Assembly (NCBI GenBank): GCA_029962745.1
Contig: CM057152.1
Coordinates: 19,293,192-19,357,191, forward strand
Reading direction: 5' to 3'
Length of the DNA stretch: 64,000 bases
Source: Echinometra lucunter
Taxonomy: Eukaryota; Echinodermata; Echinoidea; Camarodonta; Echinometridae
Shown here: positions 1 through 13,700 of the stretch, in pieces
Layout: every line of letters starts with the position of its first letter
How positions within the stretch are numbered: the stretch's first letter is position 1
Position numbers and translations under genes: made by a program
Notes under the pieces: model-generated
Told to the model about the DNA's origin: nothing
The model's database searches: none
Seen by the model: the letters and a program-made list of their open reading frames with translations, nothing else

Positions 1-238
1 TGTATTTTAATTTATCTTGCAAAAATAAATTGAAGTGAACTGAACTTAATTGAATGGTTATTGAATTCCACATATTTTATGTGTAAAAATAGAAATAGGG
101 CACAATATATGGCAAATTTAGGGAATGAAAGCAGGCCCTGCCCCCTTTCATAAGTTTTTAAGAAGAAATTTTGTTAATGCACTTGCTCAAATGATGGAAG
201 AACTAGAGAAGTAAACATCTGTCTGCTTGTTTTTACAG

Positions 239-374
239 GAAAGCCACACTAGCTCTTATACGTAAGATGATCCACTATGCACCGTCCAGGCTTCTATGTG
301 ATATCTGTTCAGGCGACCTATTAGGCTTTACACCAGTCTTGGTTGAAGTACTAGCAGCAGTTCTAGATCATGAG
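239..374 (+). CDS. HECTD1: HECTD1 exon 1 of window (residues 1-45)
   Basis: The exon follows the acceptor ttttacag and ends at the donor gtgagt. Base 239 completes a codon begun in an exon outside the window. It encodes a leucine-rich helical stretch containing [10 protein letters not shown] and ending VLDHE, which joins in phase 0 to the acidic DDDEG start of the next exon, as in vertebrate HECTD1. Confidence 0.93.
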
Positions 375-3300
375 GTGAGTATGGTATTACAGGATGGCTG
401 TGATTATCAGTGTATTTGGCTTCATGTCTGTACGACATGTACTCTGGCGACAATTGCCCAGCATCACTCCGATATACTAAGTGCATTCTAAAATTCAACC
501 CCAGACAAAACACTATAGTTTATTTATTTATTCACCAGGTTAACAAGATAAATAATATGACAATGTTTTATATCTCATTCCTGGTTTAAAAAAAAAAAGA
601 ACATCAAAGCAAATAGTGAAAAGCAATATATACAATGATGTGTGAATAAATACCACACTTAAAGGTCCCAAGTATTCATTCATATATGACCCAGAATGTT
701 TAAAGAGGTGGCCAAAATAGATCTAGAAAAATAAACATTGATTAAAAGAGGGAGGGAATAAGAAGATCAAGTGCAGTATAAGAATGACCTGACCCAGTCC
801 ATAAACCTAACCTGATATCTTTGATGAAAAATAGCTCAAGAGCATATACCGGAGCACCAGGCTTCACAACTGTATTGGTTTTCAAACACCATCGGATCAT
901 CTGCTGAGATTTCCTTGAGCTACTAGAATGATAGAAATAATGAAAAGTAGCTTTGATGGGCAAAGATGACAACTTTATTTCTTCTTCTTCTTCTTGACAG
1001 GATGATGACGAGGGTCACCTAACAGCCCTCCAGATCATCCAAGACCTGATGTACAAGGGCCAGGATCTGTTCCTGGACCACTTTGCCAGACTAGGTGTGT
1101 TCAGCAAGGTATCTTCCCTAGTTGGACCTTTAGAAGAGGAAAAAGAGGAAGAGGGGGCCACTGCACAAGTCAGAAAGGTGAGTGAAATTGTTCTGGATCC
1201 ACTCACACATCACTAACACGTGGACTGATGTTAATAATTCTGTATGATTATACTTATTGTAATGGTCGCGATGATAAGCAGAAAAATGACTATGATAATA
1301 GTTATGATTGTCATAATCGTACTAGGTTAATTGATAAGCCATGCAGAAATGAATACATAATTGAATAGAAGAATAACTTGTACTTTTTGTATCTTGCAAA
1401 GACCATTGTGAAGTGATGCTCATTGTACTCATGACTTGAGACTTACTGAACCATATTAATACATATATTAACATATAAATCATCCAAATATCTGGATCTT
1501 GGTCTCAAGGATTGTGCCTTGGACATGTATTCTGACAACTTAGAATGTATTCTCCAGTAAGGAGAGTCCTATGCATGTATTTGTTGTGTCTCAAGCTTAC
1601 ATTGAACTGCTGTATCTCCAGGAGATCCCTGATGATCACCACCAACTCCAGCAGCAGCAACACCATCAGCATGTGCAGCAACAGCAGCAACCCCAGCAGC
1701 CACAGCAGCAGCAATCGCAGCAACAGCGAATGGACGACTCTAAGGAGGTGGTAGCAGGTCGACCATACAGCTGGAAGGACTGGTGCTTGGCCAGGGGTAG
1801 AGACTGTCTCTACATCTGGAGCGACGCTGCAGCGCTGGAGCTCTCGAACGGCAGTAATGGCTGGTTCAGGTTTATCCTGGATGGCAAATTGGCAACCATG
1901 TACTCCAGCGGTAGTCCAGAGGGTGGCTCTGATAGCTCAGGTAGGATGTCATTTAAACCACCAAAGACAAAATAAAGGTTATTCACATTTTTCACTTCCT
2001 GACATTCTGATTAATTGATCACAAAATTCAAAACAATAATAAAGATATATATAAGAATGAATACCTGCATGTACTCCAAAAGCCCTCATCTTGGAAGTCA
2101 TTTCTTAAGTAGATTGTTTCTTGTAGTGGCTATACATATTTTAAGTCACACCCCGATTCTTTTGTTACGCTATCATTATTGTGCATGCATGCTTTATTAT
2201 TTGTCTTTGGTGGTGTACTTTATTAGTAATGGTATGATATACTACTTTTAAAGATAAACTTGAATTCTTGTCAAGCACTTGTATTGCAAGAGAAACTGTC
2301 TCCAAGCAGTGTGGCAAGATAGATCAGTTGTACATCAGGTGTCTCGTGTAAGATTTTGGAATCAATGAATTTATAAAAATTTTCCTTCCTTTCTCCAAAA
2401 GGTGCATGCACTTCACATAGAACAGAGTACCTAGGACCACACACACAGCGGAGGAATTATAGTTCGGCACCGAACACTTCAGCTATTTCTTGTGTTATTT
2501 TGAAGATGAGGGTATTGGAAGAGCAATCCTTTTCACTGATCCTCTCAATTATGATATTCTTTCATGATAAGAGTTCTCTTCTTAGTGACTACATGTAGTC
2601 TCTAAGAAGAGAAACTATCACAGATGCAGGTACTTCATCCATGGAGGCAATGGAGGAAAAACCTGATGCCAGATACCTTGGCATAAACATCAGCCATGAC
2701 CCCAGTTGGAACACCCACATCCACTCAATAACAAAGAAAGCAAACAACACCAGATGCTTTCTACCAAGAAACCTTATGAGCTGTCCAAGAAACACAAAAG
2801 TCATGTGCTACAAGGTGCTCCTGACACCAGTCATGGAGTATGCTTCTGAGATCTTGGACCCATGCACACTGTCCAACATCACGAAGCTGGAAATGATACA
2901 GCACAAATACGCTCGCTTTGTGTGTTACGATTACCGGACCACAAGCAGCCTCTCAGCCATGCTTCATCAGCTTCAGTGACACACCCTTTTTATTATGATA
3001 TTCTTGCATGATAAGGTTTCTCTTCTTAGAGGCTACTGTCACTAATAAGAGAAACTTATCTCAGATGCAGGTACTTCATCCATGGACAGGCATTGGAGAG
3101 CACAAGCCGAGGTTTTACTGCTGTATCACATCATCCATAACCTCAAAGACGTCCAACATCATCTCCGGCATGCATCTCTTCAGACCTTTAGTCACTCTCA
3201 AAGATTCCTAATCCCATTTGCAAGAACACAATGTTTAAAAAAATCATTCTTCCCTGCTGCCACCAGATTATGGAACATCCTCCCACAGGATGGGTAGACT

Positions 3301-6300
3301 GCATCACCTCAAACATGTTCAAGAGCGAGGTGCAAAATGTCAGGTTGTGCTAGACAGGCATTGGTTTTTAGCGCACACAGTCCTGTAAATATGTAGCCTT
3401 TTAAAATCCACTGTGAATACTCAGCTTTTGGCACCCACATGGTAGTATGGCGATACACCATACATGTAGTTGGAATGTACTCACAAAGAAGAAGGAAGAA
3501 GAGAAAGCTTACAAATATTTTAATCCCTCCCAGAGCTCAAGCTTCTCTTGAATAACTTGCTCCTGTGTGAATTGGTTTCAATTTCCTATACTCATTAAAC
3601 TCCAAATTTCATCCTGTGATTAAAAAAAAAACCACTTCACCTCAGCTCCCTATTTTTGACAAAATAAAACCTTGAGAACATGTTGCTGGAACAGTGGTCA
3701 GGTCACCCTTACATTTCACCTTCCTTCATGTAATTTACAGTCTAACTTTGCTCTAACACACAATATTCTTTCCTCCTTTGCTGCCTTCAGAGAGCCGCAG
3801 TGAATTCTTAGAGAAGCTCCAACGTGCCAGGAGTCAGGTGATGCCAGCTATCCAGACCCAACCCATCCTGTCCACCCCTGGTCCCACCAAGCTCGTAGTG
3901 GGTAACTGGACCTTACAGTGCAAGAAAGAAGGAGAACTGGTCATTCACAACTCAGATGGGCAACAGGTCTGTTTGAAAATGTACCAATTCAGAAAAGGCA
4001 TGGCATTCACTTAACCTGTTGCCTACGGGAATGAGGTGGTCCATGTATGAAGTTTATTGGAGTTTGAGAATTCAGTAGTCAATGGGTTAAAATTATGAAA
4101 GTTACCTCTAGATAGTCTCATTCACAGAAATACAGAAGACTGTATCAGTAAAGGAATCTTTTGATGAGAAGGTGTTTTCTGTCTGTGGTTTATTAAAGAA
4201 GTAGACCTTCTGGTAAAAACATTATTCAAACTCTTTTTATTTACATTATAGTTGGAAAATACTCCATGTACTCCACTATGAAATATTATAGATGTATATC
4301 GATAAGAATATATAGTTCTTGTAAATATGGATGGTGCTTTTTGAATGAAATTCAGTGAAGCAGGTAACTGAAAACATTTTACTTTTCACCAGTCAAGTTC
4401 ATAATTTTTAGACCGAAGGCTTATTTTTTTGATGTTCTCTTCTCTTACCAGCAACAGGCTACAGTCCTGAGAGAGGACCTTGCCGGATTTATCTTTGAGT
4501 CCAACCGTGGGACTAAGCACTCTTTCATTGCAGAGACCTCACTAGGTCCAGAGTTCTCTACAGGTTGGACGGGAAAGAGAGGAAGGAGATTTAGATCCAA
4601 GTTGGAACAGGTTCAGCAAAAGGTAAAACTGAATATTGTAACAACTGTAATCTAAAAATAATGAGTAGTTTGCATAGTTATATGGAGAAAAAGGAAATGT
4701 ACATGTCAGTGTGACATCCCCAACTGTCCAGGAAAATACTTGATAAAGATGATAATCTGTGGTTGTGTGAAAATTTTGTTGATCTAAGAAATAAATTCCG
4801 AATATATACTATCGCGAGAGTCAATCCAGACGTTAGTTTATCCTTTATCTATGTCTTCTCATCTTATATTTCAAGGTCAAGACACTTGCTCGTGAACTGT
4901 ACGAAGGTTACTTCAAGGTTGCAGAGTCTCACCCGAGGGACGTAGTAGCCAAGCTCAACTCTATTGTCCAACAGCTGGAGGCAGCATGTGACCTGTACAA
5001 TGACCCTATCAAGGTAATACATTCGGCTTTGTCATATTGCTGAACAAGTTCTTCAGTCTTCAGGGTCGTTTAAATTATTAGGAATACTACCTTAGTTCTT
5101 ATCTAAGTTATACTGCCCTATTGTTTGCAGAGGATATGGCACCAACAGATGAGTGAGGTCATGTACCAGCTTTTTCACACAACGTTATTGTGTATTGTAA
5201 TGCATTCCTTGGTCTACAACACAATGCAGACTGTGTGCATGATGATACCAGTATATTATGCTGAAGAGTGAAATACATTGTGTGTCATTCCATTGGAACA
5301 AAGAATGACTCAGCACAAAAGACTCGATACTTCCTTTTTCCTGTGGAAACTGCTGTATTCCATAGCCCACCAGGAGATTAAGACGGTTACATGATTAAGC
5401 TGCACAGGAAGTGATTGAGCCCGAGCAAATGCCACAGATTAGCTGCCAGTCATTTGATGATTTGAATAGGTCGATATCCTTTTCAGGATGAGTTGTTTGG
5501 AGGCCTTAAAGACAAAGAATAGACTGGCAGTAAAACAAAGCTATGGAATGAGATGCACCAACTGTTTGCATGTGCATGTCATGTGGATTACATAAATCCC
5601 CCCCCCCCCCCAAAAAAAGAGAAACAAACAGAAAGAAACAGAAAAAAAAAGAATGGATATTGTAAAATTTACTGGTATATATGTATACATTTGATCCCTG
5701 TAGTATTTTACCCTTTCTGTGCTGTGGGCAAGCAACCCTTCAAGAACTCAAGTAATGAAAATGGGTTTTGATCAAGAAGATTGATGTTTTTCTTCCAGGA
5801 ACAGAAACAGCTGTCTCTCTTATGGAGCTCATATCCATCAGAAATAGTTTATGCCAAATTTATGCTAAATTCATCCATGAAACGAAGGATTTCAAGTAAA
5901 AAAAAAAAATCATTACTCACAATTGTCCACAATCATAATGAGCCAGAAGTGGTAAACTGAAATTGATTAACTTGTTCCCATAGCTTCCTGCCAAGCTGTA
6001 AGAAAAACAAATAGATCTAGATGTCACCATCAGACAGGATCCTAGACTACTATGACAGTGCATATTTCCATAATTCTTTGTGTTCCTGTGGTTTGTAGGG
6101 CAACGATGACGAACAAGGATGGATGGAGGAGATGAAGGGCGCCCTCGAGAGTCTGACTTGTCTTCTTAGAGAGGAGAACAACATCTCAGCATATGAGCTA
6201 CACAGCAGTGGACTTGTTCAGGCTTTACTTTACTGCCTCAGTGATGTGAGCATCATAACCATAGACATATGATAAATTTACTAGACGAAAAGCAGCACGC

Positions 6301-9300
6301 GCTTATATCATTACGCGAATGGCATTAGAGGCCCCGCCTCTTTCGGATCATTGGAAGGTCGACCTAAGCACCCGTTTTTGTTGCATTATTCATATCTACT
6401 GTGCGTATGGCGCGTATCACTATTGTTATGATTCTTTGATTAAATGCGCATTTGTTGCGCATTGATCGTGCATCATTGCGCATGTTTTTAGCTGATGGGC
6501 GTAATGTTTTAAAACATGCACAAACGCACGCGACTCCTTGGATCATCTAACAAAATGAATGATTCATTTTTGCTCATAGATATTAATGGGTGCTTAGGTC
6601 GGCCTTCTAATGGATCTGGACAAAATGGCGGAGCTTTCGGGGCCTGATCATAACTCTGCCATTCAATGACAAAAGGAAGCAATTCTGTAGAATGAGTTTC
6701 TTAGTAAATGGGGGAAATATGTCACTGTTTTATAAGGAAATAAATGGAGTTGCTTCCTTTTGATATGTCTATATTTCAGAAATTGGAGGTCAAGAGACCT
6801 TGATGTTTTCATGGAAAAAAGTGCACCATATTATGAAAAAGTCCATTTGAAAATAAAATCAGAGTCATTTCCTTTTGTCATCGGACGGCAGAACTGTCTG
6901 AGCGCTTTATGATATATGAGACGTTATTCTTTTTTTAAATGAGAGGTGGGGGATTAGGTTAGAAATAGGATTTTGAGTGGGTTAACAGTGGAGAAAAGAA
7001 ATTGTTTTGATAATCGAGGTTATTGTTTTATGCAAATGACAAGGAAAGACAGAAATAATGGGGGAAATGATGACAGTTGTGCTAATTGTAATGTAGGGAC
7101 ATTGACAGGTTTTTAAAAAAATTTCTGATTCATAGGTTGTCACTTCATTAAAAAAAGCCCTTAAATGTATTGTGGGCAGAAAAGATAAATATGCATTTTA
7201 AAGCTTTTCTGATGAAAATCCAGTTACGACACTTTGACTGTTGTTTAGAAGTTACTGTTACCTTACTGCTGGATGGGTTTTGGAGAAATACTGAAGCGTT
7301 CTACAGCAAATTTTCTTTTTTATTGGATTCACAAGAGAAAACCTCTTGCATCGCCTAAGGGCATTTCTGCGTGATGTATTGAAGTTTGATTTCCAGCTTG
7401 AAATTTGTTTTCAGGGCTATGATCACGTCGCACTTCATGACCGATACATCAAGGAAAGAGTGGCACTCTTCAAAGCTGCTTTCCGAGATAGCAATGATGA
7501 AGATGGGTGAGTGACGGACATGTTCTTTGTCTGGTATAGGACTTTGAAAGATGTAGGAATTACACAGTAATTAAGTATTCTACTCTGAAAATCTGAATGA
7601 AATCACTGTATACTTCCAAATAAAAAATGTTCAAATTCTTAGAATAACATTATTTAGTCAAGCATATAGTATTTGGTGTCTGATGACAATTTTTCATTGT
7701 TTATAGGAGGAATAGCAAATCCTGTATAGCTCAATGATATTGTTTTTGTTTTTTACCCAAAGTCAGGAAATGTATCCACAATGTGTTTTGTTAATGAGTT
7801 TCAGGATAAGTAGAAAGGTAGTGCCATATGTTTGAGTACTAGTCTGTGATTATTGCCGCAAAATTACCTTTGAGCCAAAATTTCATATAAGGTAGCACAC
7901 ATTTATGAAATCCTTCAACCTTTGTCAACTGAGAAGTAAAAATGATGCATGATAATTATCAACCTGTAATTTGGTGGATTTTTTGAAATTCTGCATGAAA
8001 AATTTGTATTGCAAATGAAATATTGTTTGATGTTTGATACTTTTTGTTGCAGCAGCATATCTCCATCTGTGATGCTTGTACGTAAGCTGGTCGCTGTTCT
8101 TGAATCTATCGAGAGGCTACCTCTCTTCATCTATGACTCTGCTGGCTCCAGCTATGGTCTTCAGGTGAGTTATACATCTTGTAGGAGGTTAACTGTCTAT
8201 AAATATAGCACCCCCTGGACTCTCAGCAGATAGTTAGTTGATATTGATCAATTTCAGTACCAAAGGCTATTTTTATTTTGAAATAGCATTCTCTGTCAAC
8301 TGTTTAGCTCATGTAGGTGTTGTTTTGAGGGGAGAAATAAACACCAGTTTAGTGTACACTGCATAGAAGAAATATCTATTAAATGTGTAATCAATTTCTT
8401 GTGAAAAGATAGCTTTAAAGAAGTGTGAAAATGTCAAATGCCTTCTGCATTTGAATGCGTGATTTTCTCAGAACATTGAAAAATATGTTTTTAAACCTAA
8501 GGACATTAGTAAGCAGAGCCCTTTTTCCTTTGTTCCATTTCAGGTTCTTACACGGAGGCTAAGGTTCAGATTGGAGAGAGCTACAGGAGAGACCGCCCTC
8601 ATTGATAGAACAGGAAGAACCTTGAAGATGGAACCGCTTACCACTGTGGCCAGTCTAGAGAGATACTTACTCAAAATGGTATGGGTGGGACTGATGAGCC
8701 CACTGTGAAGGCAGATGGGTAGTTCAGAAACATATATGATGCACTGGAATATGATTAGATATCGTTGGAAATTATGTCGGACATAGGTATTGAGCCATTA
8801 CTTCATCAAGTAAATGGTAAAAGGAAAAAAAGGATGATGATATTCTGGATTTTTGTAGCACCTAATACCTCTCAGAGACGTCTGTAAGCACTTTACAGAA
8901 ATAGTATTACTTTGGACATTGAATCAGGCTTGCCCGCACACAACATATGCAACTTCTTCACTCCCTGGGGAGCATTCCTGCCAGGTGCCTTTTGCAGATG
9001 GTCACAATGCTGAACAATCACAGAAATAGTACTGGATACCCAGTTGGCACCTCTGTGGAGAGTGGCAATTTTCTGATACATCAGTTTTTGACAGAAAAAT
9101 TGCCAATTTGCATATTGTATGAAAATAAGAATTTTATGTTTACACTGTGTTGCCAATTTAGATCATCAGTAAACAGTCAAATTGCTCGTATTTGTTCAGG
9201 ATATAACATACGGCAGTGCATATAGGCTCCAAATTCTAGGTGATTTCAGTTCTTTCTGCTTATGCATGATGTGTAATTCCTAGCATTCTGGATCAGAAGA

Positions 9301-10674
9301 TAATGCAAAAGTGTCACTAAAGGAGACACTGTACTGCTATGAGTTCATTTACAAATATGAACTTCATTCATGATCATATGAATGAAAATCAAAAAAAAGT
9401 TTTTCATGTACTAGTAACAAATCTTTAGCAGTAGAAATCCACCATAAACATACACCCTGATGCAATGAACTATGTGTGATTATGTCTTACAGGTTGCCAA
9501 GCAGTGGTATGACTATGAGCGATCAAGCTTCACATTTGTCCATCGGTTGAAGGAAGCACAGTCAATTACATTCAGACACACCCATGACTTTGATGACAAT
9601 GGCGTCATCTACTGGGTCGGTACAAATGCAAAGTGAGTAGAAAAACCTCCCTTTTTTGTTAGTTTTGAGAAGAAAGCAATTGGATAAGATAGCTGAGTAC
9701 ATGTTATGATATCATGAGGAAAGTCCTCATTAAAGGGAAAGTCCACCCTAGAAGTTTCACTATTTCAATAAAAGGAGATAAATTTGAACAGCATTTTAAA
9801 AAAGAAATGAGCAAAATCAGTCAAAGAATAAGAAAATTACACTCATTTACATTTTCTAGTAAATTACTCTCGGCTCTGCAAATTGGCAACACTGATGACA
9901 TCATATGCGAGCAGGTCTCCATTCACTTTGTACATGAAATTTGACATTTCCTCAATTTTCTAGGAAGTTACCCATTTTCTAACCCCCATGGTCAGTGTAT
10001 GTTCAGAAGAATTGCTTTTTACATAACATACTTTGACTATGGGGTAAGAAAATGTGTAACTTATGATGGTTTTGAGAAACAGACTCCTGGTGTTTAAAAA
10101 AAGGAAGAGAATACCGGAAGTTAATTTCAGACAGGTCCTTGTAATGAAATTGCCTACCTGATGTGTCCGTGCCATTCATGTCTAATTGATAGAGATCCAT
10201 CTTTTATCTCTGTGTCCACTCAGAACTGCCTATGAATGGGTGAACCCTGGACAGTATGGCCTGGTAGTGGTCAGTAGCTCCGATGGACGATCTCTTCCCT
10301 ATGGCCGTCTGGAGGATATCCTCAGCCGTGATGCATCTGCTCTCAACTGTCACACCAACGATGACAAGTAAACAATGAAACCGATTCATTGCACTTAATT
10401 TGTTGAATATCAAGCATGATACTTCTTTTGTTAGAAGCTACGAACATTGGCTGCTATACCATTATCAAATCGTATCAGTAGACTTTATGATGAAGTGAAT
10501 AACTGTGCTTCTGTATCTCACATTTGTATGTAATGTTGTATAGGCTTGTGACCTCTGTAGCTTTCTAAATCCATATATTGAAATCTAGATCAGTGCCTTT
10601 TCAGTATTTGGTTGAAATCTAGAGTACTTGGTACTTGGTTGCCATTGTCACTCATGTAAATTGCTGTATTCCCC

Positions 10675-10705
<31 letters not shown>

Positions 10706-13700
10706 AATACACACACACAAAAAAGGGAAAATGCAAGACTGCATTATTGTGAATTTGGAATGCACCACCTGCATGTATCGTTTAGTTTTTCCTTCCTAAG
10801 TGTCAAATAATAATGATAATTTTACTTATGGTATTCACATGTGTGTAGCATGTAATATGATCTCTCTGAGTACTTTCTGTTTAATTATACATGCAACAAA
10901 AAGCCTAAGTATTTGGAGATCATCTGATCTTGGAATCATATTCACCCTTGTCTTGTTGCTTTAAAAAATTCCAGGAAAGCTTGGTATTCCATAGACCTTG
11001 GCTTGTGGGTGATACCCTCTGCCTACACCCTACGTCATGCCAGGGGATATGGGCGTTCTGCCCTGAGGAACTGGCAGTTCCAGATGTCCAAGGATGGCAT
11101 CAGCTGGATGACCCTATTGACGCATACCGATGACTGCTCTCTCAATGAACCTGGGTAAGGAATAGACCTGATGTCGTCACAGGCAGAATGTACTCTTTCA
11201 GACATTTAGATACTGATTTTCCTCTTTTACATCGTGATTTCGTCTTTTTTGTTAATTGTTCTAAGGTTTCTCAATTTTCCTATCTTGATTTCTATTTTAC
11301 CGAACTGCTAAGAAGCAAATATTTGCTATAAGGGACCACAAGTTCTGCCTAGGGTCCCGTTTCATAAAATTTGTTATCAATAACAACTGTCAATCAGATG
11401 CAAGGATTCTAGTAGCTTATAACAGGTATTTTAAATTGTTATTGATAACAAATATGATGAAATTGAGCCCTGGTGATGAAGTATTTTAGGAGTGATGCTT
11501 TACCCAACAGCACTGGTGCTTTTACTTTAGTTTGATTCTAGGACATCTCATTGCAAGAGAATGCCTTTGAGACAAAAATATATAAAGGTTTTTAGTATAC
11601 AACATGATGATCACTTCTATTCATTATTTCTCACTAACAACCCCTAGCCATTAGCTATAGATCATGCATTATTGTGTTTGTTTTTTCTTCTTCTCATCAG
11701 ATCTACTGCCACATGGCCACTGGAGCCCTCTACCACTGAGAAGAAAGGCTGGCGTTATATTCGCCTTCAACAGATGGGCAAGAATGCCAGCGGTCAGACC
11801 CACTATCTCTCACTCTCAGGATTTGAACTCTATGGCACTGTGACAGGGGTAGTGGAAGAGAACCTAAGTAAGTTCAAAGGTCATCCCTGCTGAAAAAGTA
11901 CCGTGGTAGCCATGGTATTTTGACAAAATTACATCAAAACCATGAAAGTAACATGCCAGTACCATCAGATTACCATGATTTGATGGTAATTTCGTCAAAT
12001 TACCATGGTACCCATGGTACTTTATTACAAGGGATATTTCTTTTTTTGTATTACCAAGTTAAGTACTTTGTTGTATGTCATGATCAGTAACAAAGATTGA
12101 TCTAAAAAAGTAACTTATAGGCGAAAATGGACTGCATATAACACCTTATCTTAACCCTTTGAGCACAACTTTGATTTTAGAATATATTTCCATAGACCCT
12201 AGCCTGGGTTATCTTGGGCTTAGTGTTCTACAGGTTAATGTGTGTTGCTGTTGTTGTGATATAATTGCCCTCAATAGTCTTTTAGAAAGTTCCTTTGTAC
12301 AAGAATATTCTTAACCTGTGAACATATAAACCTGTGAACATATATACAGGGTCTCCAAACAAATGTAAGACATACAAGCAAAAAGCTAAAGATTCCCATA
12401 GTCCATATTCCTCACATTTCCATTTTGCTGCTCCCCTCCAGGTGTCGCTCCAGCCAAGGTAATCAAGGACCCTGAATCCAGTATGAGGAAGCAGCGCAAG
12501 CTGGTGCGTTCCCAAGTGCTGCGTCAGATGGTGATGGGACAGAGAGGGCGTAGTACTGATTGGAGATGGAGAGAGTTTGAGGGAGCTCATCAAGCAGAGG
12601 GTCTGGCCTCTAGTGAAAGAGAATGTAAGTGAAAATACCAAGAGCCAACTTTAAGGAAATTGAAATGCGTACTGTATTTGTACTTTTTCTTGCGTGAGGC
12701 TAGGATGAAAAAGAGTGACATATCGTGTAGAAATATTGAGTCGAACTCCAAATGTAAAGTTCCATGCAGAGTTTACTTGTATATGTAAACTGTTGATTAT
12801 TGTAGAGGGAATAGATGAAAAAAAGTTTCTTCAATCTTAATTCCTATTGATTGTTTTTATTTCATTGACAGGATTTACCTCTTGTATTTCATATTGCATA
12901 TTTATTTATTCAATTTGATGCAAAGAGCAGTTGATTTCCTCCTATTAATCAACAAATATTTGAAAATTATGATTTTTTTTTCTCTTTTTCTCCCCTCTCT
13001 TGTAGCACTTGTAGCAGCAGTATTGAAGGCAGCAGCCCAGAATGAGCCCCTTCCCTCCAGAGAGCCCCCTCCGCTCCCACGTATGAAGACTGTCACCATC
13101 CCAGGCACCAGGAGCCCCTCCGTGACCAGCTCCGTCCCTGGATCCACACCGGGAGCCACGGGACCCATCCTGGGTCGTAACAAGAGTAACTCCACACCTA
13201 GCCTGAGTGCAGGAGAGGGGCCTGATCCAGGCTCTGCTTGTAAAGGTAGGCAATCTCTTCTCATTCATCAAGACTTATCTACTCTGATACTGGACCCCGT
13301 TTTTCATAAAACCTGTTATCCATAACAAGTTGCAGTAACTGCTGTAAGCTACTGAAATCCTAGGATCTGATTAGCTGAGAGCAAATTTGGCATAGAAATA
13401 TGGCAGTTGTTACTGATAACAAGTTTTATGAAATGGGGGCCCAGGACATTTGGTATCCCCATGCATTCTTGAACTTATAAATGATTGCTGCTCCCTATGA
13501 ATGAAATACAGATTTTTTTTTTTTTTTTTTAATGTCCATTAAACTGGACTACTATATATCTAGAATTGTGCCCCCCCCCACAAGAAAATAGATTAAATTA
13601 AATAACAAAATTAAATAAATAAATAAATGAGTAAATAAATGAATAAATAAATAAATAAATGAATAAGTAAATGAAAGAAAAGATTGAAGGGTACTACAGA

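Noticed and set aside
12902..13264. Two overlapping minus-strand open frames over exon 16
   Set aside because: They are antisense to the Pro/Ser-rich HECTD1 linker, and composition explains them.
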